From Firmicutes bacterium UBA5449 (GTDB taxonomy: Bacteria > Bacillota > SHA-98 > UBA4971): a DNA stretch of 13,094 nucleotides. The notes under the pieces are model-generated. The model did no database searches. It was given only the letters and a program-made list of their open reading frames with translations, and was not told the origin of the DNA. The stretch lies in contig DIQZ01000074.1 of assembly GCA_002424305.1 (NCBI GenBank), positions 46,711 to 59,804 on the forward strand, in the 5' to 3' direction. The position numbers and the translations under genes were made by a program. Shown here in pieces: positions 7,019-13,094 of the stretch (positions within the stretch are counted from its first letter, which is position 1; every line of letters starts with the position of its first letter).

Positions 7019-7735
7019 GTGAAAAATATTTTTGTTGTAGTTGTCACGAAAAGAACCTTACTCAGCCTCCTTCTAGGGGCTTCATTTCTAGTGTTACTGG
7101 TTGTTGCTGCAGGAAGAGCAATACCGGCTTTGGCGCCGCCTCATCCTGCGCTGGTAGGCAAGATAATAACAGTTGACCCGGGACACGGTGGCATTGACCC
7201 CGGCTCCCATGACAGCAAAGGCATTCTTGAGAAAGATATTGTGCTGGAAATAGCAAAAAATTTATGCTACCTCTTAGCTAAGGCAAGGGCAGTACCTATC
7301 TTGACTCGTCACGGAGATTGGGAAATGAGCCCTATTCGGCCGGAAGAATCAACACGACACAGGCAGGATCTGGCTGCACGAATCCACATAGCACATAGCA
7401 CTAATTCAGATGCCTTTGTCAGCATACATGTAAACAAGATAGGCTCCTCTTCTACTTCAGGTGCAATTGTCTTCTATAGTAAGAGTAAACCCGAGAGTCG
7501 ACACCTAGCCATTTGCATTGAACGAACAATAAGGAACGTAGCACCATTCCGCGGTCAGTCTGTACTGGAAGGAGATTACTATGTGCTGAATGCTGCACGC
7601 CTGCCTGCTGTTATCATAGAAGTCGGGTTTATTTCCAACCCTAAAGAAAAAGAGCTGCTTCTTACCCCATCTTATCAAGGACGTCTGGCTGAGGCTATTT
7701 TCAGCGGTCTCGTGGCATTTTTCGAAAGCGCATAA
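7019..7735 (+). CDS. cwlD: N-acetylmuramoyl-L-alanine amidase CwlD (spore cortex)
   Basis: A 238-residue Amidase_3 protein, essentially the same length as Bacillus CwlD. It starts at a GTG preceded by AGGGGGG 6 bases upstream. A signal anchor spans about 12-33. The zinc ligands are readable as H56 (DPGHGGIDPG), E71 (ILEKD) and H137 (SIHVN), and the catalytic glutamate as E201 (EVGFISNPKE). The region 'FYSKSKPESRHLA' is of the CwlD type. Known role: CwlD strips peptide stems from muramic acid in spore peptidoglycan, the first step toward muramic-delta-lactam, which germination enzymes recognise in the cortex. It works outside the cytoplasm, in the space where the cortex forms. It is the only plus-strand gene in the window, divergent from the four-SPOCS gene and convergent with the CAP-domain gene. 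Confidence 0.93.
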   Translation: MKNIFVVVVTKRTLLSLLLGASFLVLLVVAAGRAIPALAPPHPALVGKIITVDPGHGGIDPGSHDSKGILEKDIVLEIAKNLCYLLAKARAVPILTRHGDWEMSPIRPEESTRHRQDLAARIHIAHSTNSDAFVSIHVNKIGSSSTSGAIVFYSKSKPESRHLAICIERTIRNVAPFRGQSVLEGDYYVLNAARLPAVIIEVGFISNPKEKELLLTPSYQGRLAEAIFSGLVAFFESA

Positions 7736-7739
7736 ACAA

Positions 7740-7768
7740 GCCCCCTCATCCGCATGGGATAAGGAGGC
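7740..7768 (+). terminator. Terminator-like hairpin after cwlD
   Basis: The arms GCCCCCTCATCC (7740-7751) and GGATAAGGAGGC (7757-7768) pair over 12 positions with two C-A mismatches and a 5-base loop, starting within 5 bases of the cwlD stop. Only AAGTTTC follows, not a real T-tract. A second small perfect hairpin (CTTGCC-GGAT-GGCAAG, 7805-7820) lies before the end of the convergent gene. Confidence 0.35.
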
Positions 7769-7833
7769 AAGTTTCACGCGTCAGCATATCTTACCTGATA
7801 ATGTCTTGCCGGATGGCAAGTTGTCGATTCATC

Positions 7834-8616
7834 TTACCATGTGGCAATAAATAACTGAGTATACATGCTACCGTAAGGGCCTCCTGTGGCAATTCCTACG
7901 CCAACCTTGTTGTATGTCGGGCTAAGGATATTCTGACGGTGCCCGGAACTATTCATAAGAGCTGAATGTGCCCGCTCTACAGTACCTGCTCCTGCCAGAT
8001 TCTCGCCTGCAGCACGATAACTGATCCCTGCTGCGGTCATCATCTGGAACGGGTCACCGTAGGTCGGGGATGTGTGACTGAAGTAGTTATTTGTGATCAT
8101 GTCCTGACTCTTCTTGCGGGCTAATTCAACCAGCCTCAAGTCAACAGTAAGAGGCGCAAGCCCTGCTTTCGCTCTTTCCTGATTGATCAGGTTTACCATC
8201 TTCTGTTCGTCAGCAGTGAGTCCCGGCGTAGGAGTAGGATCCGGTTGGGGTGTGGGTTCGGGACTTGGCTCAGGTGTTGGAGTCGGCTGAGGGGTTGGAG
8301 TCGGCCGGGGCGTGGAAGGCGTGTACGACCCGCCACTATAATACCAGGTGTTGCCTGAGTTATAGTAGTAAGTCTTACTACCTGAACCCGAGTATGATCG
8401 CCCGGTGTAATAGTAAGTAGATCCCCCTGATGAGCTGTCACTCTTGTAATAGGTTGAGCCTGAACCGCTGGAGTAGTAATTGCTACTGAAGTAATCGGAA
8501 CCTGAGCTACCGGAATTGGAGTAATATGTTGTAGCTGCAAAAACTTGAGTCGGCAGAGCAAGCGCTATTACAAGCGCAGCTGTGATCATTACTGCCATAG
8601 TCATTCGTCTGTTCAT
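7834..8616 (-). CDS. Secreted CAP-domain protein with Tyr/Ser/Gly-rich segment
   Basis: A 260-residue protein with a signal peptide (basic MNRRM, hydrophobic to about 20, probable cleavage after VFA at 27). Residues 28-99 are almost only Tyr, Ser, Gly, Thr and Asn, with 17 tyrosines. Residues 100-132 are a Pro-Thr linker (TPTPQPTPTPEPSPEP). Residues 133-260 are a CAP (SCP/YkwD-type) domain with the usual cavity residues H181 (FSHTSP), E205 (AGENLAGAG) and H226 (SSGHRQNIL). The CAP domain matches the family's usual length. Related bacterial proteins (YkwD, spore coat-assembly YkwD/CAP) are often near sporulation genes, but the biochemical function of bacterial CAP domains is mostly unknown. 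The start has GGGGGAGG 7 bases upstream. A sigma-A-like promoter precedes it. The Tyr-rich segment could be cross-linked or bind a surface; this is speculation. Confidence 0.9.
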   Translation of the reverse strand: MNRRMTMAVMITAALVIALALPTQVFAATTYYSNSGSSGSDYFSSNYYSSGSGSTYYKSDSSSGGSTYYYTGRSYSGSGSKTYYYNSGNTWYYSGGSYTPSTPRPTPTPQPTPTPEPSPEPTPQPDPTPTPGLTADEQKMVNLINQERAKAGLAPLTVDLRLVELARKKSQDMITNNYFSHTSPTYGDPFQMMTAAGISYRAAGENLAGAGTVERAHSALMNSSGHRQNILSPTYNKVGVGIATGGPYGSMYTQLFIATW

Positions 8617-8649
8617 ACATAAGCCTCCCCCTGGTTTCTCTTACTATTA

Positions 8650-8678
8650 ATGTTAGAAGGTTCTTCAGGGGATTTCAA
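8650..8678 (-). promoter_or_regulatory. Sigma-A-like promoter for the CAP-domain gene
   Basis: On the minus strand TTGAAA (8673-8678) is followed after exactly 17 bases by TAACAT (8650-8655). The -35 matches 5 of 6 and the -10 matches 4 of 6. It would start transcription about 26 bases before the ATG at 8616. Confidence 0.4.
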
Positions 8679-8769
8679 TAGGTAAAATACTCCAATAAGG
8701 CATCTAGCAGCGTCTAAAGCCCTAGGGGGGGGCTTCCAAGAGGTTTAGAAGAAAATCTATGTACACAAG

Positions 8770-8803
8770 AACGGGCAAGGCCATTACTGTTACCTCACCC
8801 GTT
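8770..8803 (-). terminator. Terminator-like hairpin after veg
   Basis: On the minus strand AACGGGTGAGG (8793-8803) and CCTTGCCCGTT (8770-8780) pair over 11 positions including two G-U pairs, with a 12-base loop. It begins about 40 bases after the veg stop. No clear T-tract follows, so the call rests on the stem and position. Confidence 0.4.
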
Positions 8804-8844
8804 ACTGAATTAAAGACTCATTATGGTTCTATGTTTCTGTGGTT

Positions 8845-9120
8845 CTAGCCCGCACAACCAATTCGCTTCTCCTCATTCCTACATCGAACAGACAGCTTCA
8901 CTGTCTCAGTTAGAATATCAGCGTAGGTATAGGAGACTCGCTTAACCAATCCCGGTTTATCGGATAATTTAACCACGAAAACTCTGGGATAAGTGTTCTC
9001 CAGAATTCCTTCTGTTTCAAACACCTTCCTGCGTCCCTGATTTGCCCTGACCATAACCTTCTTACCAACAAATGACTCTAGATCGCGTTTGATAATATCA
9101 AGGGCATTTCTGCCTGCCAT
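8845..9120 (-). CDS. veg: Veg protein (DUF1021)
   Basis: A 91-residue protein matching Veg across its length: 'GKKVMVRANQGRRKVFETEGILENTYPRVFVVKL' and 'RVSYTYADILTETVKL' align with Bacillus Veg (86 residues). The last dozen residues (RCRNEEKRIGCAG) are basic and variable. Veg is a small, highly expressed protein with a compact beta fold, reported in Bacillus to promote biofilm gene expression by counteracting SinR; its biochemical role in clostridia is not established. The ATG has AAGGTGG upstream. Two strong sigma-A promoters precede it, in line with the famously strong veg promoter of Bacillus. Its position after yabG is conserved between Bacillus and Clostridia. Confidence 0.95.
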   Translation of the reverse strand: MAGRNALDIIKRDLESFVGKKVMVRANQGRRKVFETEGILENTYPRVFVVKLSDKPGLVKRVSYTYADILTETVKLSVRCRNEEKRIGCAG

Positions 9121-9154
9121 CTTACCACCTTCCTCGGCGGACCATACCTAATCA

Positions 9155-9183
9155 ATTCTAGCACGCGTCAGGCGTTATGTCAA
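9155..9183 (-). promoter_or_regulatory. Proximal sigma-A promoter of veg
   Basis: The minus strand has a perfect -35 TTGACA (9178-9183), 17 bases, and the -10 TAGAAT (9155-9160, 5 of 6). The predicted transcription start lies about 30 bases before the veg ATG. Confidence 0.85.
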
Positions 9184-9195
9184 GAAAAATGTATA

Positions 9196-9224
9196 AGTAT
9201 AACAACACACGTGTTTCATGTCAA
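9196..9224 (-). promoter_or_regulatory. Distal sigma-A promoter of veg
   Basis: A second perfect -35 TTGACA (9219-9224) with 17-base spacing to TATACT (9196-9201, 5 of 6) lies 41 bases upstream of the first promoter, in the same direction. Both would read into veg. Confidence 0.75.
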
Positions 9225-9344
9225 TAGCGCCTTTTATGTGTATTGGGCAGACAACCTCGATAGTCTTCAAAAAATACACCATATGTCTCTCATTCTAAAG
9301 ATTACTATAGCAATCTCCATTCTTCTTGGCAAGGCAGATTATCC

Positions 9345-10229
9345 TTAACCTGAAATGGTATTCGGCAGACTGAGACGCAGTTTCCCCATGGTTTCTATTC
9401 CGCCAATTCCGCTCAAGCCGCTGACTATGTTTTCAGCTACTTGAGTCACCTGAACGACAACATTGAACGGAGTAAAAGATACCTTTTCCGCGACAAGTAA
9501 CGGGTCAGCACAATGAATGAATATCCTCTGAGGTGAGCTTGCAAAATTAGCCCCTGCATCCATCAAGGCCTCATAATGCGACTGGCATGCCCCTGCAATT
9601 ATCACAAGTGAATCCTTGCAAGGCTGCACTTGTCTGACTTTTTGAACTGTATCCACAAAATACCGAGAGGTCCTATAGCTATCTAAACTTAACTTATCAC
9701 CCTTACGCGCAATGAATCCGTCATGGCCTGTAACTACCAGGATATCCGGGAGGTGTTCTCTGATGAGCGCTATTGCCTTTGACGGCTGCACCTCCTCTGG
9801 GACATAGTACCCTATAGCAGGCACACCCAGGTCCCGGTAATACTTTAGGCAGTTCTTCAGATAGTCCCCGTCCCCGTCAAGGTGCAGGACCTTTCCTGGG
9901 ACATGGCGGTAATCAATGCCCGGAGGTAGAACCCCTCTGTCATGCCCTCGGTAATCAATGTTAACGTCTTCTGCAATGCGTCGCAGAAACACCCTTTCCA
10001 TTGATTGACGTGCTTCTTCATGGACAGTTTCAGCACATAAGTCTATTTCTTCTTCACAAGCAGGCAAAAGGTCAGCAATGGGAGCATCCGCCATGAGCCT
10101 TGCATTTATACCCTTCAAGAGAGCCCTTGCAGCCCTGGCTCGACTTGTGATTACTTTTAAGACAACGAAGATTACGTCCGACCCGTAAGATCTTCGTACT
10201 ACTCTGTCCCCAATTCTTATCTGTTCCAC
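9345..10229 (-). CDS. yabG: Sporulation-specific cysteine protease YabG
   Basis: A 294-residue protein matching YabG over its whole length (Bacillus form about 290). Conserved blocks include 'PGKVLHLDGDGDYL', 'PDILVVTGHDGF', 'YRTSRYFVDTVQ', 'IIAGACQSHYEAL', 'NFASSPQRIFIH' and 'GIGGIETMG'. The catalytic pair is visible as H169 (TGHDG) and C215 (GACQSH). YabG is a mother-cell protease that trims coat and coat-associated proteins during spore maturation (SpoIVA and SipL are targets in Clostridioides difficile). I chose the GTG at 10229: GGAGGGG lies 5 bases upstream, the family's N-terminus (F/I-x-I-G-D-x-V-x-R-x-S-Y) begins right there, and the ATG 39 bases further up lies inside the predicted promoter -10. 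It stands alone between a terminator and the veg promoters. Confidence 0.95.
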   Translation of the reverse strand: MEQIRIGDRVVRRSYGSDVIFVVLKVITSRARAARALLKGINARLMADAPIADLLPACEEEIDLCAETVHEEARQSMERVFLRRIAEDVNIDYRGHDRGVLPPGIDYRHVPGKVLHLDGDGDYLKNCLKYYRDLGVPAIGYYVPEEVQPSKAIALIREHLPDILVVTGHDGFIARKGDKLSLDSYRTSRYFVDTVQKVRQVQPCKDSLVIIAGACQSHYEALMDAGANFASSPQRIFIHCADPLLVAEKVSFTPFNVVVQVTQVAENIVSGLSGIGGIETMGKLRLSLPNTISG

Positions 10230-10234
10230 GCTCT

Positions 10235-10241
10235 CCCCTCC
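10235..10241 (-). promoter_or_regulatory. Ribosome binding site deciding the yabG GTG start
   Basis: GGAGGGG on the minus strand ends 5 bases before the GTG at 10229. The upstream in-frame ATG at 10268 has no Shine-Dalgarno sequence. Confidence 0.75.
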
Positions 10242-10265
10242 AAAGAAACCATGTCCGCTATATGA

Positions 10266-10292
10266 CATACTATGAGGTGGATCATAAAAGGT
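10266..10292 (-). promoter_or_regulatory. Sigma-K-type promoter of yabG
   Basis: The minus strand carries AC (10291-10292), 16 bases, then CATAGTATG (10266-10274), 8 of 9 to CATANNNTA. It lies between the upstream terminator and the GTG start, giving a leader of about 30 bases. Bacillus yabG is known to be sigma-K dependent, so this is a plausible conserved control. Confidence 0.55.
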
Positions 10293-10300
10293 GAGAGCTC

Positions 10301-10343
10301 ACAAAAACAAAGAACGCGCCCTCCTAATTCAAGGAACGCGCGT
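10301..10343 (-). terminator. Rho-independent terminator of the yabE-rsmA-ykuK operon
   Basis: On the minus strand ACGCGCGTTCCT (10332-10343) pairs with AGGAGGGCGCGT (10314-10325) over 12 positions with one mismatch and one G-U pair, a 6-base loop, followed by the T-rich TCTTTGTTTTTG. It lies about 80 bases after the RNase H-like gene and directly before the yabG promoter. Confidence 0.82.
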
Positions 10344-10425
10344 CATCAATCTTAAGAATTATTCCAATTAGCTTGTGTCTGATCCGCCTGTATCAGACAC
10401 TGTTGGTCTTGCCTTAAGGGAAAGC

Positions 10426-10905
10426 TTATTTGCTATGCTTATCCGCGACTTTCGTTGCCCCGTAGGCGTCAGGTTTGATCTTGGCCTCAAACCCGGTGCC
10501 GGTTACCATACCGACAATCTCTCGAATAAGATCCCGCGTTTCACCATTCTGGCCGATGTCTAAGTGAATTTCAACATTCAAGTCGCCATACCCGTTTTGA
10601 GCAAGTTTCTCAGCAAGGCTGCTGGCAACTCCCAGGCTTTTTGCAGCCTCCAAAAAGATTCTCTGCTTTAGACTCCGACCCATTCTTTCATTTTCCTTCG
10701 TATAGTAATATCGGCCGCCTTTACCAATCCTGTGAATTACTATGGCAGTGACAAAGCATGCGTCTTCACGTAGCTGAGAATCAGTACCAATAATCAGCCT
10801 ATACGGAACGCCCGGCATTTCCTGCATATAACCGACAATATCTTTGAAGGTATCGTCGAAATTCATCTTACCCTTTGAAGGGCTTATGAATATCATGTTT
10901 CTCAT
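10426..10905 (-). CDS. YkuK-family (DUF458) RNase H-like protein
   Basis: A 159-residue protein of the YkuK family, which is predicted to have an RNase H-like fold; no substrate is established. Visible family motifs: 'SKGKMNFDDTFKDI' near the N-terminus, 'GTDSQ' (40-44) with the probable metal-binding D42, 'EIHLDIGQNGETRDLI' with D116, and the C-terminal 'IKPDAYGATKVADKHSK'. The gene overlaps the end of rsmA by 38 bases, suggesting translational coupling. The start is uncertain: an ATG at 10905 fits the family length best, a GTG at 10920 and an ATG at 10896 are alternatives, and none has a strong ribosome binding site. In Bacillus ykuK is not in the rsmA operon, so its position here is notable. 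A strong terminator follows. Confidence 0.85.
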   Translation of the reverse strand: MRNMIFISPSKGKMNFDDTFKDIVGYMQEMPGVPYRLIIGTDSQLREDACFVTAIVIHRIGKGGRYYYTKENERMGRSLKQRIFLEAAKSLGVASSLAEKLAQNGYGDLNVEIHLDIGQNGETRDLIREIVGMVTGTGFEAKIKPDAYGATKVADKHSK

Positions 10906-11788
10906 CTTGACCAAGTTCACCGCATTCCAGCGTAATTTCGTCTGCTATCCTACCAAACTCCTCTATCGCTAAGGTCTCAGCCCTTCTCATGGGATCCACG
11001 CCAACCCTGGCAAGAGCCGCCCTTATGTCATCTTCCTCGATATGGGCAAGTTCTGGAAAGATTTTTCCCGCCATAGAGAGTGCTCTTAGGATTGTCTTTC
11101 GCCTCTTTGCAAACCCGCCTCTGACTACCGCAAAAAACATCGATTCATTAAGCGTCTTCACTCGTGGGGTTTCGCGAATCATCATTCTAACGACAGCAGA
11201 GTCGACTTTTGGTTGGGGCCAAAACGCCTCCGGAGGCACCACAGTCATAATCTCAGGATCCGCATGATACTGTGTGACTACGGAAAATGCTCCGTATCTT
11301 TTTGATCCCGGAGACGCGACAATTCTCTCTGCGACTTCCTTTTGAACTAAGATCACCAATCGCTCAAACAGCTCAGCACAACTAAATAATTTCAAGATTA
11401 TAGGCGACGTAGCATAGTATGGCAAATTGGCAACCACTTTTGATTTCTCTGAAATTAGTGTACTAGAAGGGATTAACTCTGTCAAGTTTAGCTGCAGAAA
11501 GTCCCCTTTTACAACTTCTACATTGGGACATGAAGAGAACCTTTCTCGTAGCATAGAGACTAATCTTTCATCTATTTCCACAGCAATAACATGGCGGGCT
11601 TCTCTTGCAAGAGTTTCAGTCAATGTGCCGGTACCTGCTCCAATCTCTAACACAACATCAGCGTTAGTTAACTGTGCGGCATCAGCAATAATCTCCAGGA
11701 TACTATGGTCAATGAGAAAATTCTGGCCGAGGCTTTTCCTCGGCCGGATTTTAGATTCCTTACTTAAGTTCTTTGCTTTCCACTTCAT
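10868..11788 (-). CDS. rsmA: 16S rRNA dimethyladenosine transferase RsmA (KsgA)
   Basis: A 306-residue protein that dimethylates two adjacent adenosines in the 3'-terminal helix of 16S rRNA using S-adenosylmethionine, a late step in small-subunit maturation. Motifs in order: 'RKSLGQNFLID' (17-27), the SAM-binding 'VLEIGAGTGTLT' (46-57), acidic 'AVEIDERL' (69-76), 'KGDFLQL' (94-100), the catalytic 'NLPYY' (121-125), 'LVQKEVAERI' (147-156) and 'KRRKT' in the C-terminal domain. The length is slightly above the usual 270-295 owing to a charged C-terminal tail. The ATG overlaps the stop of the upstream yabE-like gene as ATGA, so the two are probably translationally coupled. The maturase gene rnmV, which usually sits between them, is missing. 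Confidence 0.97.
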   Translation of the reverse strand: MKWKAKNLSKESKIRPRKSLGQNFLIDHSILEIIADAAQLTNADVVLEIGAGTGTLTETLAREARHVIAVEIDERLVSMLRERFSSCPNVEVVKGDFLQLNLTELIPSSTLISEKSKVVANLPYYATSPIILKLFSCAELFERLVILVQKEVAERIVASPGSKRYGAFSVVTQYHADPEIMTVVPPEAFWPQPKVDSAVVRMMIRETPRVKTLNESMFFAVVRGGFAKRRKTILRALSMAGKIFPELAHIEEDDIRAALARVGVDPMRRAETLAIEEFGRIADEITLECGELGQDEKHDIHKPFKG

Positions 11789-12813
11789 GGCTCAAGAATG
11801 TACACCTTCACCGTCCGTTTTCCGTACCGTAGAGCCTCCTCCACGGTTTCAAAAAGTAAATCAATCCTGTTGCCTTTGATAGCACCTCCGACATCGCCTG
11901 CAATTGCCGGCCCGTACCCTTCTACGTACAGCTTAGTACGAAGAGGAATAACCTTGGGATCCACAGCAACAATGCCGGGGACTGCCTTCAGACCAATAGC
12001 TGTATAGCCGTCCGCCCACTTCCCACAGCTGGTCGGGCCGGGCTCATAGGCGGTCGCCACCATGGTCTTGACTTCGCGGTATCTAAAAGAACCTCTTGAA
12101 GTAAGTAACGTTCGTACCGGATTACGAGTGCCTACTCTCATCACTTTGGAGACAGGTTCACGAAGCACCTTACCGGAAATCACAGTCTCATTTACAACTT
12201 TGCCGTCCTCATATGTAATACGGACTTCCTGTTCTCGAAGGCCTTCAACTCCTGACCTAAGCACCCGGATCTCGCCACGATCCATGCCTAAATCAGGCCT
12301 CTCCTCAGTTCGATACGGGATACGAACCTGTCTTACGATGACCTCAGATGTCACGCGAGTCACTTTGATACTCATACCCGGGGTAAGTCCTGATTCCATC
12401 CCTGGGTTGACCTTGTCCTCAGGTCGCAACAGAATTTCGGACTCAGCCAGAACATGCTTAACCATAGGCCCTGTTGAACGAAATTCAACACTTGAGCCAT
12501 CTACAGACAGACTAATAGGAACTGCTCGGGTAACGGTAATAGTACCTTTCCCTCGCATCCGTTCTGAAAGCGAAGGCGTCACCTTGTCACCATCTTGCAG
12601 CTCAACTCCAGCCTGCTTTAGAATATCTTCTACCCTAAGAGCAGGGGCTTTGACAACCACAACTTCATTATCAACAATTATTCTTATCTCCCGTGCTGCT
12701 CCTGCAAGCCCAGTCACTAAGAGCACCACACAACACGAAACAAGAGCGATTTCTCTTCTGCGTTCGACAAATACCGACGCTCGCTCCTGCCTATAACAGG
12801 GGCCGGACGTCAT
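11785..12813 (-). CDS. yabE: YabE-like protein: DUF348, G5 and 3D domains
   Basis: A 342-residue exported protein. A hydrophobic signal anchor spans about 21-40 after a basic N-terminus. Two DUF348 (ubiquitin-like) repeats follow (about 43-96 and 100-155; 'REIRIIVDNEVVVVKAPALRVEDIL' type), then a G5 domain (about 155-228) and a C-terminal 3D domain (about 248-340) with the three aspartates that name it at D285 (VAVDPKVIP), D307 (IAGDVGG) and D318 (GNRIDLLF). The 3D domain is the fold of MltA/Rpf-type lytic transglycosylases, so a wall-remodelling role at the cell surface is expected; YabE of Bacillus is a Rpf-like autolysin homologue. The ATG has AAGGAGG 8 bases upstream. It is the first gene of an operon with rsmA and the RNase H-like gene. 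Confidence 0.92.
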   Translation of the reverse strand: MTSGPCYRQERASVFVERRREIALVSCCVVLLVTGLAGAAREIRIIVDNEVVVVKAPALRVEDILKQAGVELQDGDKVTPSLSERMRGKGTITVTRAVPISLSVDGSSVEFRSTGPMVKHVLAESEILLRPEDKVNPGMESGLTPGMSIKVTRVTSEVIVRQVRIPYRTEERPDLGMDRGEIRVLRSGVEGLREQEVRITYEDGKVVNETVISGKVLREPVSKVMRVGTRNPVRTLLTSRGSFRYREVKTMVATAYEPGPTSCGKWADGYTAIGLKAVPGIVAVDPKVIPLRTKLYVEGYGPAIAGDVGGAIKGNRIDLLFETVEEALRYGKRTVKVYILEP

Positions 12814-12828
12814 GATCCCATCCTCCTT

Positions 12829-12847
12829 GCAGGCATAATAGGCCTGC
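12829..12847 (-). promoter_or_regulatory. Hairpin abutting the yabE ribosome binding site
   Basis: A perfect 6-bp stem (GCAGGC-CTATTAT-GCCTGC on the minus strand) ends exactly where the AAGGAGG ribosome binding site (12821-12827) begins. It could stabilise the leader or affect ribosome access. No regulatory class is recognised. Confidence 0.35.
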
Positions 12848-12958
12848 TTGTGCTTGATAGCAATTCCAGCGCTTAGTCTGTTGGCGATACTATTCGGCTA
12901 AAATTGCAAAACTCCTCCTTTGGAGTAGGAACTTGGAAGTCTGTTCCATATGGGCTCT

Positions 12959-12987
12959 ACTATACATCATTATCGGTATATAGTCAC
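12959..12987 (-). promoter_or_regulatory. Sigma-A-like promoter of the yabE-rsmA operon
   Basis: The minus strand has GTGACT (12982-12987, 4 of 6 to TTGACA), 17 bases, and TATAGT (12959-12964, 5 of 6). The resulting leader would be about 140 bases long. The remaining sequence to the right edge (12988-13094) is A+T-rich with no gene that I can support. Confidence 0.45.
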
Positions 12988-13094
12988 CTAATTTATTCAA
13001 AGCTGGATAAAGGTGTTACAATTAACATGTCCTAATATATGCTTGCTTTCTCGATTATCTGCTTAAATCCTCTTGTCTGAAATTTCCTTGGAAT

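Noticed and set aside
8193..8561. Open frame inside the CAP-domain gene
   Set aside because: It is a frame shift of the low-complexity Tyr/Ser/Gly and Pro-Thr coding region; the bias of that region keeps all frames open.
8717..8735. Inverted repeat AAGCCC/GGGCTT in the veg-CAP intergenic region
   Set aside because: The stem is only 6 bp with a G-rich loop and no T-tract; it may be part of a composite terminator but cannot be supported alone.
9299..9316. Near-palindrome AGATTACTATAGCAATCT after yabG
   Set aside because: It is A+T-rich, the hairpin would have only 7 weak pairs and a 4-base loop, and the T-run after it is just three bases; too weak for a terminator or operator call.
10313..10341. 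Direct repeat GAACGCGC as a possible operator
   Set aside because: Both copies are explained as parts of the two arms of the strong terminator hairpin.
12062..12796. Long open frame antisense to the yabE-like gene
   Set aside because: It lies wholly opposite a well-recognised gene, has a Ser/Thr/Arg-rich composition typical of an antisense codon shadow, and matches no family.

Overview
The window looks like a sporulation-associated stretch of a spore-forming Firmicutes (class Clostridia) chromosome of moderate G+C. The evidence is the run of sporulation families (YabE-type 3D protein, YabG protease, Veg, CwlD, several SPOCS/DUF3794 coat-type proteins and a LysM/GH18-like protein), strong AGGAGG-type ribosome binding sites, and upstream motifs resembling mother-cell sigma-K/sigma-E promoters. 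Genus cannot be read from the sequence. Every gene but one (cwlD) lies on the minus strand, so transcription mostly runs from high to low coordinates.

Right half (13094 to 8845): a leader with a sigma-A-like promoter feeds yabE-like (3D/G5 protein), rsmA (overlapping ATGA) and a YkuK-family RNase H-like gene (overlapping rsmA). A strong terminator follows at 10301-10343. Then come yabG, with its own sigma-K-like promoter, and veg, with two tandem near-consensus sigma-A promoters. This is the Bacillus yabE-rnmV-rsmA-yabG-veg block with rnmV missing and a ykuK-like gene added.

Middle (8844 to 6837): a secreted CAP-domain protein with a tyrosine/serine/glycine-rich segment and a Pro-Thr linker (minus) converges on cwlD (plus), the spore-cortex amidase.

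Left half (6836 to 1): a cluster of SPOCS (DUF3794) proteins. It holds a four-SPOCS protein with a Cys-rich N-terminus, a membrane-anchored three-SPOCS protein with a long acidic linker, a 197-residue protein that may be a divergent SPOCS relative, a peptidoglycan-binding/LysM protein whose GH18-like domain has lost its catalytic acids, and the first 80 codons of another SPOCS protein cut by the window edge.

Inference: the left half is probably a spore-envelope assembly locus acting in the mother cell. Proteins without signal peptides (SPOCS, LysM) would form coat or coat-cortex interface layers, one SPOCS protein may be tethered to the outer forespore membrane facing the mother cell, and CwlD modifies the cortex. 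YabG, encoded nearby, is a known processor of coat proteins and a candidate protease for them. The most novel-looking elements are the membrane-anchored tandem SPOCS protein and the degenerate GH18 LysM protein.
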